Shown here: positions 44,811 to 55,079 of the stretch, piece after piece | Numbering within the stretch: position 1 is the first letter of the stretch | Layout of the letters: the number at the start of each line of letters is the position of its first letter | Assembly: GCA_032622095.1 (NCBI GenBank) | Contig: CP136062.1 | Span: 2,728,001 to 2,792,000, forward strand | Direction of reading: 5' to 3' | Origin: Siphonodentalium dalli | Taxonomy: Eukaryota; Mollusca; Scaphopoda; Gadilida; Siphonodentaliidae | DNA length: 64,000 nt | The notes under the pieces: generated by a model | The model's input: the letters and a program-made list of their open reading frames with translations, nothing else | The model's database searches: none | Told to the model about the DNA's origin: nothing | Translations under genes and position numbers: made by a program

Positions 44811-45198
44811 GTGATAATGCCACAGATTTTTAACTCTGTTCCGAGCGAGAGAAAACTGGCCTCATTACAGCAGTCAATTATGCGTAACATCCTTAGAACT
44901 TCATCTGGTTGCCATTTTTGAACTGCACATGTGCGAGATGAATATGGGAAGTTGAGTGTGAGATGGGTTGCCAAAGTACAGTCTGTTGCAGCACATCGAT
45001 TCGCCTACTTTGTTCATCACCGAGTACCATCAAACCATGCGTCTCATCTACATGTATGCCACAAGAAGGACTGTTAACTCAAGTCATATATCACTGCAGC
45101 CGGACAAAATAAATAAAGACCGGAGAGACTGCCTGTACAAGACATCATGTGATGTTCATATAATGTATCATTCGTGCATGTTATGGTTATATCGGCAG
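44811..45198 (+). pseudogene. Decayed exon of a His-Me finger (zinc-loop) endonuclease-like gene
   Basis: Conceptual translation shows the layout of the zf-His_Me_endon family: a GCHF(W) start in which TGG is now TGA (44919-44921), EYGKLSVRW, AHRFAYFVHH, then SHL..CHKKDC, a frame change of 2 missing bases near 45072-45075, and VNSSHISLQPDKINKDRRDC with a downstream Cys/His cluster. The family's zinc-binding pattern SHLCH...C...HL.LEP...N..R..C is clear. An acceptor (TCTTGTTACAG, ending 44810) and a donor (CAG|GTAAGA, 45199) frame the segment as an exon. One nonsense change plus one frameshift argue for a pseudogene. Position 2 kb after the Helentron frame raises the possibility of a shared gene or cargo, unproven. 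Confidence 0.65.
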
Positions 45199-45449
45199 GT
45201 AAGATACATATATAAATCACTAATAAATGTTTAAAGTCATTCTGCGACTTGCGTAGTGAATGATAAAGAGCTAATTTGTCTCATTTTCTCAATTGCACAG
45301 TCATTGGATGTGTCATGACAAGCGACACCAACATATTTTGGCAATAAAATTAGCAATTTTCCTGTGCTGTGGGTGGTCTAATGGACCACAGAACAGCAAA
45401 GTGCTTGAAAAATTTCTGCTTCAGAGTGTGCTGTTTGGTTCGTACATAA
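45199..45449. other. Unassigned sequence after the decayed endonuclease exon
   Basis: A weak acceptor-like CTCAATTGCACAG ends at 45300 and begins a 61-codon frame without recognisable features. Otherwise nothing identified. Confidence 0.3.
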
Positions 45450-45478
45450 AAACACAATGGTTGATACTTTCATTATAG
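45450..45478 (+). other. Candidate rolling-circle 3' end (TTTCATTATAG)
   Basis: ACACAATGGTTGATAC then TTTCATTATAG resembles the family-2 3' end (GTGTCATTGACAC then TTTCATTATTAG) and the HN1 end (TTTCATTCTAG). It directly abuts the family-4 5' hairpin, as in the other tandem junctions. It could mark the 3' end of an element upstream, conceivably the Helentron itself. Confidence 0.35.
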
Positions 45479-46540
45479 CCCCTTTAAAAAAAAAAAGGGG
45501 GTATACTGTTTTGCACCTGTCCGTCCGTCCGTACGTCCGTCCGATGTCTGTTCATGTCATAACTTGAATAATAGTGCTCGGATCTCAATGAATTTAGGTA
45601 TGTATGTTCACTACTATGAGGACATTAAATAGAGGGTTCCATCGTTTTGTTCGGATTTTCCATTCTAGAGTTATTCATCTTTGTTTATCTGGAAATGTTG
45701 AATTTTTTGTCCATCTGGTGTCTGTTCATGTTGTAACTTCAACAGTTGTGCTGGGATCTCAATGAAATTTGGTATGGATGTTCACAACTATGAGGACATT
45801 AAATAGAGGGTTCCATCGTTTTGTTCAGATTTTCCATTCTAGAGTTATTCATCTTTGTTTATCTGGAAATGTTGGATTTTTTGTCCGTCTGGTGTCTGTT
45901 CATGTCATAACATGAACAGTAGTGCTCAGATCTCAATGCAATTTGGTATGGATGTTCACTACTATGAGAGCATTCAATAGAGGGTTCCATCGTTTTGTTT
46001 GGATTTTCCATTCTAGAGTTATTCATCTTTGTTTATCTGGAAATGTTGGAATTTTTTATCCATCTGGTGTCTTCATGTCGTAACTTCAACAGTTGTGCTG
46101 GGATCTCAATGAAATTTGGTATGGATGTTCACAGCTATGAGGACATTAAATAGAGGGTTCCATCGTTTTGTTCAGATTTTCCATTCTAGAGTTATTCATC
46201 TTTGTTTATCTGGAAATGTTGGATTTTTTGTCCGTCTGGTGTCTGTTCATGTCATAACATGAACAGTAGTGCTCAGATCTCAATGAAATTTGGTATGGAT
46301 GTTCACTACTATGAGGACATTAAAAAGAGGGTTCCATCGTTTTGTTCGGATTTTCCATTCTAGAGTTATACATCTTTGTTTATCTGTACATGTTGGCTTT
46401 TTGGTCCGTCTGTTGTCTGTTCAGGTCATAACTTGAACAGTAATGCTCGGATCTCAATGAAATTTTGTATGGATGTTCACCACTATGAGGACATTTAATG
46501 GCACATTCAACTGTTTTGTTTTGTTTTTTTGTGCTATAGT
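45479..46540 (+). repeat. Family-4 hairpin element with ~173 bp tandem core
   Basis: The 5' hairpin CCCCTTT/AAAGGGG encloses an A-run (45479-45500). GTATACTG and a (GTCC)n microsatellite (about 45519-45543) follow. Five to six core units of 171-175 bp come next, each with ATCTCAATGAAATTTGGTAT, AGAGGGTTCCATCGTTTTGT and GAGTTATTCATCTTTGTTTA (anchors near 45587, 45758, 45932, 46107, 46281 and 46455). The last unit is diverged. The 3' end is not resolved. No coding capacity. Confidence 0.75.
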
Positions 46541-46871
46541 TATTCATCTTCGTTTATATGAAAATGCTGATTTTTGGGTCCATCTGTCTGAGTATAGCAG
46601 TCATAAGTTATAGATATGCCCACACTAGGCGGTATGCCACTAGGGGTTATGTACCGGACGACAGTCCATCTCTTGTTTTTGTTTGTATCATATGAATGGC
46701 TGAGCTTCCGTAGCATGTTAAAAGAGAAATATTTATTCAACGCATTCTGTATTTTGAACTGGTCAGATTTTTTATTTCAGATGCACCTTACAAACCAGTG
46801 AAGATGCTGGACATTTATTGTGGTTGTTAGTCAAACAAGGAGTTATGTTCTGAATAGCATAATATGCTTTT

Positions 46872-46908
46872 TAGCTCACCTGAGACGAAGTCTCCGGTGG
46901 AGCTATAG
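46872..46908 (+). repeat. Family-5 element, 5' hairpin (first copy, split by insertion)
   Basis: TAGCTCACCTGAGAC, GAA, GTCTCCGGTGGAGCTA form a hairpin (46872-46905) followed by TAG. The element continues at 47581 after a 672 bp insertion. The second copy at 47847-47880 continues straight into GCTATAGTCATCAC and gives the empty site. Confidence 0.75.
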
Positions 46909-47580
46909 CAGGGTTTCCGCTATACCGGCACAGGGTCCCCTTGACGGCCCCGTTCCCCTCGCCAAGTTTTCCCCTCCTGCCATACCCCAGGACATACTGC
47001 ATGTCTATAAAGGTATAAAGATGTTTAAAACTTCTGAATTTTGTTGGAATAGTACTAAGGAATTTTAAAAGGTGAATTTATTTTATATCTTGTGAGTGTA
47101 CACTCTAAACGCGTTGTTAAATTGAAACAGGAAGTGATCAGAACTGACATCGCTAGGAGCTATGCCTTTGAGGTCGGTTAGTTACGTTGCGGTTGTATGT
47201 AATCAGCCTTAATATATTCCGATTACGTTATGCATCCGAAACATCTGCTGTGTCTTCCACAGTGAGTCTTTTAACATTAACGAGCACGTTTAACTCGGGA
47301 TTAAAATTACTGGTTTTTCTGTACATGTACTTCGTAAATTAATATATATCTAATAAATTTACTAGTTTTAAAGTTACAGGTACATGTATAAGGTTTGATA
47401 GCTTGGCACTTGGGCAGAAATGGAACAAAACAATCTGCCGTTTCTACTCTCACACGATTCTATTGGCCGATATAACGAAAGTAGTTCAACCAGTGCTAAA
47501 AGTAAAACAGGCTACTTTTACCTGGATTTTTCCCCTTGACGGCTACCGGCCCCATTCCCCTACCCCCAGCGGAAACCCTG
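46909..47580. mobile_element. hAT-like insertion, 672 bp, 7 bp TSD
   Basis: The ends are inverted repeats beginning CAGGGTTTCCGCT. Further in, CCCCTTGACGG and GGCCCC/CCATTCCCCT segments also pair. Both sides carry GCTATAG (46902-46908 and 47581-47587), which occurs once in the uninterrupted second family-5 copy (47876-47882), so the insertion event is documented within the window. CAG ends and a 7-8 bp duplication suit a hAT element. No transposase. A TATAACGAAAG and several E-like motifs inside are not interpreted. Confidence 0.8.
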
Positions 47581-47846
47581 GCTATAGTCATCACACCGTC
47601 GTCCGTCCATCCGTCAACAATTGGGACTATTTAGCTTATATTTGGTATGGAGGCTCCTTCGGTGACTGGGGTTTAGATTTGTTCAGATTTGGGGTCATTT
47701 TAGGTAAATCAGTTCAGTTCAACTCTTAAAATCTACTGTCTGAAATTACCAAATTAATGGATCTCATAGATGGGGATTCATCTTTATTCAAATAGGGCTG
47801 GAGATAAGAGATTTAATTATCAACCATTCACCCTACCTGTGCTTTT
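47581..47846 (+). repeat. Family-5 element, continuation after the insertion
   Basis: After the duplicated GCTATAG come TCATCAC, a CCGTC/GTCC microsatellite and core text (GGTATGGAGGCTCCTTCGGT, TTCAGATTTGGGGTCATTTT, TGGATCTCATAGATGGGGAT). The core text also occurs at 29200-29960. Confidence 0.65.
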
Positions 47847-48260
47847 TAGCTCACCTGAGACGAAGTCTCCGGTGGAGCTATAGTCATCACTCCTCGTCTG
47901 TCCATCGTCCGTCCATCCGTCAACAATTGTTGAACATCTTCTCCTCTGGAACCACAAGACCAAATGGGTTCATATTTGTTGTGGATGTTCCCTAGGTGGC
48001 TCTCATTCAGATTTGTTCAAATGAGGTCACTGGGTCAAATAGTTGCGAAGCCAGGGCCATAACTCTTTCCCTCCATAGTATTCTTAAAATGACTTCTTCT
48101 CAAATACCATCAGGCCATATGGGTTCATATTTGGTATGAAGGATCCTTGGGTGACTGGGGTTCAGATTCTTCAAATCGGGTCACTGGGTCAAATGTGGAC
48201 GGGGCCAGGGACATAACTCAAATTTTTTTTTATAGATTTAACTCTTTAGATATCTACTTA
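47847..48260 (+). repeat. Family-5 element, second copy
   Basis: A 5' hairpin (47847-47880), GCTATAGTCATCAC and a GTCC/CCGTC microsatellite to about 47930 are followed by core units with GGTTCATATTTG, CAGATTTGTTCAAATGAGGT and AAGCCAGGGCCATAACTC. The core unit is about 170 bp. The 3' end is not identified; the expected subterminal GGTGAGCTA motif was not found. Confidence 0.65.
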
Positions 48261-48529
48261 TTTTAAAGTGATTATGAAAAGTTCTGACTGTTGTGGTCTT
48301 CAGAGTCCCAGTCTTACCAGTCTTTGCAGTCTGGTGGGCGACCCCACAGTCATTGACTGTCTTGGTTAACAAATTTGTCCTTATCTCGAAACAATTTCTT
48401 GATGCGAACAAGTTCCATTCTCAACAGTTGAGTACACTTGACGAAAGTTTCTTTACAAATCATGATTTGTCTCCCCCTAAAACTGCAGGTTTGGTATTTA
48501 ATTTGAGTTTCTGTATTCTCTTTTGCAGG

Positions 48530-48727
48530 CTTCGTGATGAATGGATGAAACATGTAAAGTGTGCTATCGGCGCTGATGTCGTTGAAATGTATCAGACAGA
48601 TTTCTGGAGTTGGGAACTGGCGTCAGTTGTAACAGATTCGACGCGTACAAGACTAGCAGCATTTATGGAATTCAGTGACATTTTTGCCATTGAGGACTCA
48701 GTCGACGCAATTGAGTTTCAAGTGTGA
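48530..48727 (+). CDS. Possible terminal exon of an unidentified protein
   Basis: TTTCTGTATTCTCTTTTGCAG (ending 48529) is a good acceptor, after which about 65 codons remain open to a TGA at 48727. The peptide (starting LRDEWMKHVKCAIGADVV, ending VDAIEFQV) is well mixed in composition and unlike the surrounding repeats, but I do not recognise a family. The open frame itself extends back to 48293. It would be entered after the second base of a codon, which does not match the Helentron donor phase, so it is not simply that gene's last exon. Confidence 0.25.
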   Translation, partial: LRDEWMKHVKCAIGADVVEMYQTDFWSWELASVVTDSTRTRLAAFMEFSDIFAIEDSVDAIEFQV

Positions 48728-50158
48728 CATTCCTGTTGCATAAAAAGCTTTCGGTGTGTTTACACTATCTCTTTGTGCATAACTTGTTAGAAACTGACAT
48801 AGCGAGCGGTAACTTTCATTAAGTATTTTGCTCTGTGACGACAGATACCGACTGTGTAGCAGCTTTGCAGCCAGCTTGTGGGCGATTATTATAAGTTGTG
48901 TCAACAGAAACATCAATGCTATGGTTATCACTTAGAAGATTTCGTATGAATATCTGATTCTGTTGCAAGGAATCGTGTTTATTTCACCAGTCTTATCACA
49001 GAACTTACTGGGACGATTGGACAGCAGTTAACGGGATGGATGTTGAATGTTCAGATAACTCAAAATAAGACATTTGTCCGATGGTTCGACTTTGCTTTTG
49101 AGCATGGATAAGCATAACCGATCATTTAAGTCCACCTGCAGGAAATCCCCTTGAAGATTTAGCCAATGTATCAGACAAAACGCTGCGGACTCCTTCCAAC
49201 TGGCAGGACACGCATATTATTCTCACATAAACACAAATGCCTAGTTTCTGGCAGATTGCCATTTCTGGAATTGGACGCTGACATCTCCCATTATTGTGAA
49301 TATAAAAGAATGAAGGATAAGCTGAATTAATTTTGTTCAGATTCACAATATGATTTTCATACTTGGCTGTCAATTTCACATTGGGTCACATCAGGTGCGA
49401 ATTAATGGGCTGAAGTTTCCCGGGTAGAATCCCATCACTCGTCATGTTGCATGCTTCTAAATATTCATCAGTGCGCTTCGGTCTAAGAATCGTAATTTTT
49501 TTCCTCTTCGATCTTTATCCTGAGAATTAGAATTAGCGCTCTCTTCATGTTGATCATTAGATCGTGTATTACACCATCTAATTGGCAACATGCCATCTTT
49601 ATAACCTTTATTTCTTTTATTTTTATTTTTCATGGTGTTGGAGATTAACAAATAATTTTTCGAGTTTGTATGTAAAGAATTGGAAAACCATAGAGCAAAA
49701 TAATAACAAAGAATGATGTCATTACAATATGTCGTCATGGATGCAACAAAGGGAATAACCTTGTGACTTTTTCAGGCACCTGTTGATTACTTCCCTTGGA
49801 GGGGGGGGGGGAGGTGTTTGAAAATAAAGCATGGAATCTACAATATGAATAGCTAACTTGTAACACTGAGTGATGGAATTCTACTTGAAATAGATGCATT
49901 ACATGTCTAGAATGATCTGACCCCATGGTCTTACCTATAATTAGTAAATATATAAGATATCCAGGTCATGGTGAACTGCAGACTGGAAATGGCTAAAATG
50001 TTGATTACCCAAGGCATGTTCTGTTGTGAATAAAAAAATGTTCAACAATATTTCCTATATATGTCATATATCAAATTTATCGGCATAACCCTAGGAAGAC
50101 GAAAATGCGCTCAAGGGGGGTAACTCTATTTTTCCTTTAAGGTAGCAATACACAATTT
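48728..50158. other. Unassigned sequence
   Basis: No gene or repeat family is recognised. There is a run of 12 G near 49800-49811. The 60-90 codon frames on the minus strand are unsupported. Confidence 0.4.
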
Positions 50159-50279
50159 CATGGCTTGTAGGAGGGCTGAAAAATATGATTTTAAGCATAT
50201 AAGAACTATAACTGTCAGTTTGGCCTCTGTTATACCTGGGAGTAATGGTTTGATGGTTTAATTATTTTATAAAGGTACC
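50159..50279 (+). repeat. Dispersed ~120 bp repeat (partner of 43733-43855)
   Basis: Same orientation and boundaries as the partner, ending TTTTATAAAGGTACC. It is followed by GAAAATGGGGGGTATACTGG and GTCTGTCCGTGTGTCACAC, resembling the GGGGGTATACTG plus GTCC start of family 4. A further hairpin-type element may begin here, with TGTGTCACACTTT repeats up to about 50370. Confidence 0.55.
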
Positions 50280-50819
50280 TTGAAGAAAATGGGGGGTATA
50301 CTGGATTGACTGCGTCTGTCCGTGTGTCACACTTTTGGATTGACAGCGTCTGTCCATCTGTCACACTTTCTCCCTCCGTGCGTGTGTCCGTACGACCTCA
50401 TAACTCGAACAACCGATTTCAATAATATTTTGTATGCAATCTCCTTAGGACCACCTCTCCGCATGATGCTAATTGCGGTCCAACCTTCTTTTTTTAAGTT
50501 ACACCTTAATTTTCGACTTATTTTTACTTACAAAATTCTGTCCGACTTAATAAATTTGACAAATATGAACATATTTCAATAATTTTTGGTATACATGCTT
50601 GTCACAACACCCTCTCTACATGATGCGGCTCAGGGTTGGCTCGGACTGTTTTTACTAACATTACACTTCATTTTCGACTTATTTTGACTTGGAAAATTTT
50701 GGGATTTAGTTTTTGTGGATGATATCAAGTTAGGATATTTTGCGGAAGTTTCTTTGAATATGGGTTCGGAACACTTTACGGATAATGCGGGTTGAATCTG
50801 CCACAGTGGGGGTATGCTA
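50280..50819. other. Short tandem/simple-repeat region and AT-rich sequence
   Basis: Two units with GTCTGTCC(G/A)T and TGTCACACTTT (about 50315-50370) are followed by degenerate copies with ACTTATTTTxACTTxxAAAATT (50505-50535 and 50675-50705) spaced ~165 bp apart, again a tandem-core pattern. No gene. Confidence 0.4.
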
Positions 50820-51016
50820 GCTTGTTTGATATATAGGGTACTGATTTGACTTCCGGTTTGGGAGAACTGGCGAGTGGGTATGTATCTCAAAATCTTTTGG
50901 TGCATAATTTGATGAAATTTGGTGGATATAATACTGTGGTTGATGACTAGTACTATGGTCTATAGTATCACAATACTCGCATGTGTCTGCTTACAACTAA
51001 CCCGCTATCAGATCAG
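50820..51016 (+). repeat. HN1-related 3' fragment (diverged subfamily)
   Basis: ACTTCCGGTTTGGGAGAACT, GTATGTATCTCAAA and ATGAAATTTGGTGGATATAA match the HN1 3' region. It then diverges and stops at CCGCTATCAG without the ATIR, hairpin or CTAG. Its closest relative in the window is 4017-4140 (minus strand). Confidence 0.6.
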
Positions 51017-52878
51017 TATTATATTTCTAATTCTTCCGTTTTTTATTATTTTTTTTTCAATAACATGCTTATATCTCAGGAACGGCTGGACCGATTGACT
51101 TGCTGTTTTCGGTTTCGGATATAACTTTGGAAGTTCTCTGAAAATAGCCTATTGAGAATTTCGTCCGACCTTGACCTTCGGAGTTATCGCCATTTTGTTG
51201 ATTTTTGGGGGTTTTTTGAGTCACTAAAATGACTTGCAAAATCGAGGTTTGATCTCTTATATCGTCGAAACGGATGACCGATTGATTTGAAATTTGGTAA
51301 CTGCACAGCCATTGAGTACCCGAAGTCTATGTACAAATAGGGAATTTTGTGTGACCTTGACCTTTGGAAACAACGCTCTTTATCGGTTTTATTGTTGTGA
51401 AGAGATCTAAACGACTTGAGATATCGGGTTCGGACTTTTTTCATTATTTGCGCATGTTTGTGTGTTATGAACCACCGAAAAATGATAGGGTTCTCACTTC
51501 CGGTTTAAAAGTTTGCTAGGTGTCGAAGGGTAAAACAACGCTCTTATAGGGAATCTAGAACGGCTTGAGCTATTGAGTTGGGACTTCTTGGATTATGTGC
51601 ATGAACCTCTGCGCTATGTAATGGTATATAAAGTTTATGGATTTGACTTCCGGTTTGGGAGAATGGGCGTGTGGGTATGTATCTCAAAACTATTTTGGCT
51701 CAGATTTTGATGACATTTGGTGGACATAATCTCCATCTTCGCTGGTGAAATGTGGTTTATATAATCTTTATTTGCCGCTGATCTATATTCCACTCGAATT
51801 TTTCAAATCTGACTTTAACTTCTCGAGATTTGGCTGCATAAAAACCTGGTTTTTGGGTGGTTTTCGCACCACCAGAATTACTTGGAAATGGAGGTTTGAT
51901 TTCTTATATCGTCAAAACGGCATTGCCAATTGATTTGAATTTTCGTACCTGCATAGCCATTGAGTACATGCAGTCGAGCCGCTAACATGAAAAGTTTTAT
52001 GACCATGACCTTAGGAAACAACGCTCTTTATCTGTTTTATTGTTGTTAGCGTATCTTCTCCAAAACGGCTTGACATATCGGGTTCCGATTTTTTCATTAT
52101 TTGCGCCTGTATGTGTGTTCTAAAATACTGAAAAATGATAGTGGTTGCACTTCCGGTTAAACAGTTTGCTACTGGTCGAAGGATAAAATAACGCTCTTTA
52201 TACGGAATCCAGAAGGGCTTGATATATTGAGTTGGGACTTTTTGCATTATGTGCATCAGCGTCTGCGCTCTATAATGATATATTACCTATATACGAGTGC
52301 CTGCGGCGCATAAAATACTATGGGTGGCGGAATTGGACGATGGGCGGGTACTACCTATATACGAGCGCCTGCGGCGCATAAGATACTATGGGTGGCGGGA
52401 TAGGGTGGTGGGTGGGTACTACCTATATACGAGCACCAGCGGCGCATAAGATACTATAGGTGGCGTGATGGTGGGTAGGTACTACCTATATACGAGAGCC
52501 TGCATGCGGCGCATAAGATACTATGGGTGGGGTGGTGGGTGGGTACTACCTATATACGAGCGCCTGTGACGCATAAGATACTATGGGTGGCGGGATGGGA
52601 CGGTGGGTGGGTACTACCTATATATGATAATTTTTACTGATTTCTCGTCCGGTTTGGAAGCACAGGCGTGTTGGTATGTATCTCAAAATGTTTTTGGTGC
52701 AGATATTGATGAAATTTGGTGGATATAATCTGCGGTTGCCGAGTATTGCTATGAGCTACAGTATCACCATACTGACATGTGTCTCCTGAAAACTGACGCT
52801 TTATCAGGTGACACAATTTACCGTCATTGGCGAACATGGAAGTGTCGAAATTGCTGTGCAATTACAGTTTCATTCTAG
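51017..52878 (+). repeat. HN1 copy with embedded minisatellite
   Basis: The leader (ATTATATTTCTAATTCTTCC, TTATTATTTTTTTT), a CAATAACATGC phrase and cores anchored near 51370 and 52022 are followed by a 345 bp minisatellite (52283-52628), then the 3' region with hairpin 52849-52863 and CTAG 52875-52878. The next copy's 5' palindrome follows without spacer. Confidence 0.7.
52283..52628 (+). repeat. Minisatellite, ~55-75 bp units
   Basis: Five to six units begin ACCTATATACGAG, continue CGCCTGCGGCGCATAAGATA and CTATGGGTGG, and end with GGTGGGTGGGTACT (starts near 52285, 52350, 52425, 52480, 52548 and 52614). It replaces the usual ATATATAGTTAACGGAT segment of an HN1 core. It is more GC-rich than its surroundings. 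Confidence 0.85.
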
Positions 52879-55079
52879 TTATACTTCCATGTTTTAACAT
52901 GGAAGTATATTGTAATTCTTCTGGCTTTTTTTTTCTTCTTTTTTTTTTCTTATTATTCCGATAACACCCTTATATCTCGGGAACGGCTGAACCGATTCAC
53001 CTGCGGTTTTTTTCTTCAGAATAAAACCCTGGAAGATCTCGGTAAATGGCCTATTGAGAATTTCGTCCGACCTTGACCTTCGGAGTTATCGCCATTTTGT
53101 TGATTTTTTGCGGTTTTTCGCGACACAAAAGTCACTTGCGAAATCGAGGTTTGAATTCTTATATCGTCGAAACGGCTTGACCGATTGATTTGAAATTTGG
53201 TACCTACATAGACATTGAGTATACGAAGTCGATGTACAAATAGGGAATTTCGTGTGACCTTGAACTTTGGAAACAACGCTCTCTATCTGTTTTATTGTTG
53301 TGCACATATCTCCTCCGAAACGGCTTGAGATATCGATTTCGGACTTTTTTCATTATTTGCGCCTGTATGTGTGTTCTAAAATACTGAAAAATTATAGGGT
53401 TCGCACTTCTGGTTTAAAAGTTCGCTACTGGTCGAAGGTTAAAAGAACGCTCTTTATATGGAATCCAGAACGGCTCGAGATATTGAGTTGGTACTTTTTG
53501 TATTATGTGCAGCAAACTCTGCGCTATCGAACGATATATATAGTTGACGGATATCACTTCCGGTTCGGGAGAGCGGGCGTGTGGGTATGTATCTCAAAAC
53601 TATTTTAGCGAATATTTTGATGACATTTGGTAGACGTCATCAGTAGATGCCACTGATTGCTATGCAACTCGAAGTTTTAAAATCGGACATAAACTTCGTT
53701 AGTTATGGCTGTTTAAAAACCTGATTTATTTCCGACCTTGACCTTCAGACTTATCGACATTTTGTTGATTCGCGCCACTAAAATGACTTGCAAAATCGAG
53801 GTTTGATTTCTTATACCGCCGAAACGGCTGGGCCGATTGATTTGAAATTCGGAATCTTCTTTGCCATTGCGCATTGGCAGTCGATGAACTAATAGGGAAC
53901 TTCGTCTGACCTTGACCTTTGGGCACAACGCTCTTTATCGGGTTTATTGTTGGGAAGAGATCTCCTCCTAAACGGCTTGAGATATGGGGTTCAGAATTTT
54001 TCATTATTTGCGCATGTATGTGTGTTATGAACCGCCGAAAAATGATAGGGTTCGCACTTCCGGTTTAAAAGTTCGCTACTGGTCGAAGGATAAAACAACG
54101 CTCTTTATAGGAAATCCAGAACGGCTCGAGATATTGAGTTGGGACTTTGTGCATGATGTGCAGCAAACTATGTGCTCTCGAACGATATATATAGTTAACG
54201 GATATCACTTCCGGTTCGGTTGAACGGGCGTGTGGGTATGTATCTCAAAACTATTTTGGCGCAGATTTTGATGAAATTTGGTGGACATGATCTTTAATTG
54301 TCACTGACCACTACTCCGTTCAGATTTTTTAAATCGGACTTAAACTCCTCGAGCTATGGCTGCTTAAAACCCTGATTTTTATGGGTTTTTGGACCCCTAG
54401 AATGACTTGCAAAACTTCAAAATCGATGTTTGATTTCTTATATCGTTGAAACGGCCGGCCAATTGATTTGAAATTTTGTACCTGCATAGCCATTGAGCAT
54501 TCGCAGTCAAAAAGGCATTGAGCACTTACAGTCGATGCACAAATAAGGAATTTCGTCTGACCTTGACCTTTGGAAATAACGCATTTTATCTGTGTTATTG
54601 TTGTTAACGTATCTCCTCCTAAACAGCTTGAGATATCTTGTTCGGACTTTTTTCATTATTTGCGCATTTAAGTGTGTTATGTACCACCGGTTCGCACTTC
54701 CGGTTTAAAAGTTCGCTACTGGTCCAAGGATAAAACTACGCTCTTTATATGCAATTCAGAAGGGCTTGAGATATCGAGTTGGGACTTTTTGCATGATGTG
54801 TAGCAAACTCTGCGCTCTCTAATGATATATATAGTTAACGGATTTCACTTCCGGTTTGGGAGAACAGGCGTGTTGGTATGTATCTCAAATTGTTTTTGGT
54901 GCAGATTTTGATGGAATTTGGTGGATAGATTCTGTGATTGCCGAGTATTACTATGAGCTATAGTATCACCATACTGATATGTGTCTCCTGAAAACTGACG
55001 CTTCATCAGGTGACACAATTTCCGCCAAAGGCGAACATGGAAGTATCGAAATTGCTGTGCAATTACAGTTTCATTCTAG
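52879..55079 (+). repeat. HN1 complete copy (2.2 kb)
   Basis: 5' palindrome 52880-52909, a pyrimidine-rich leader (TTCTTCTTTTTTTTTCTTAT), ATAACACCC, three cores (anchors near 53275, 53938 and 54578), hairpin 55050-55064 and CTAG 55076-55079. It is within a base or two of the length of the copy at 58621-60821. Non-coding. Confidence 0.78.

Noticed and set aside
49735..49926. G-run at 49800-49811 and at 13336-13348 as regulatory G-quadruplexes
   Set aside because: Single homopolymer runs without the spaced G-tract pattern; they could also be base-calling artefacts.
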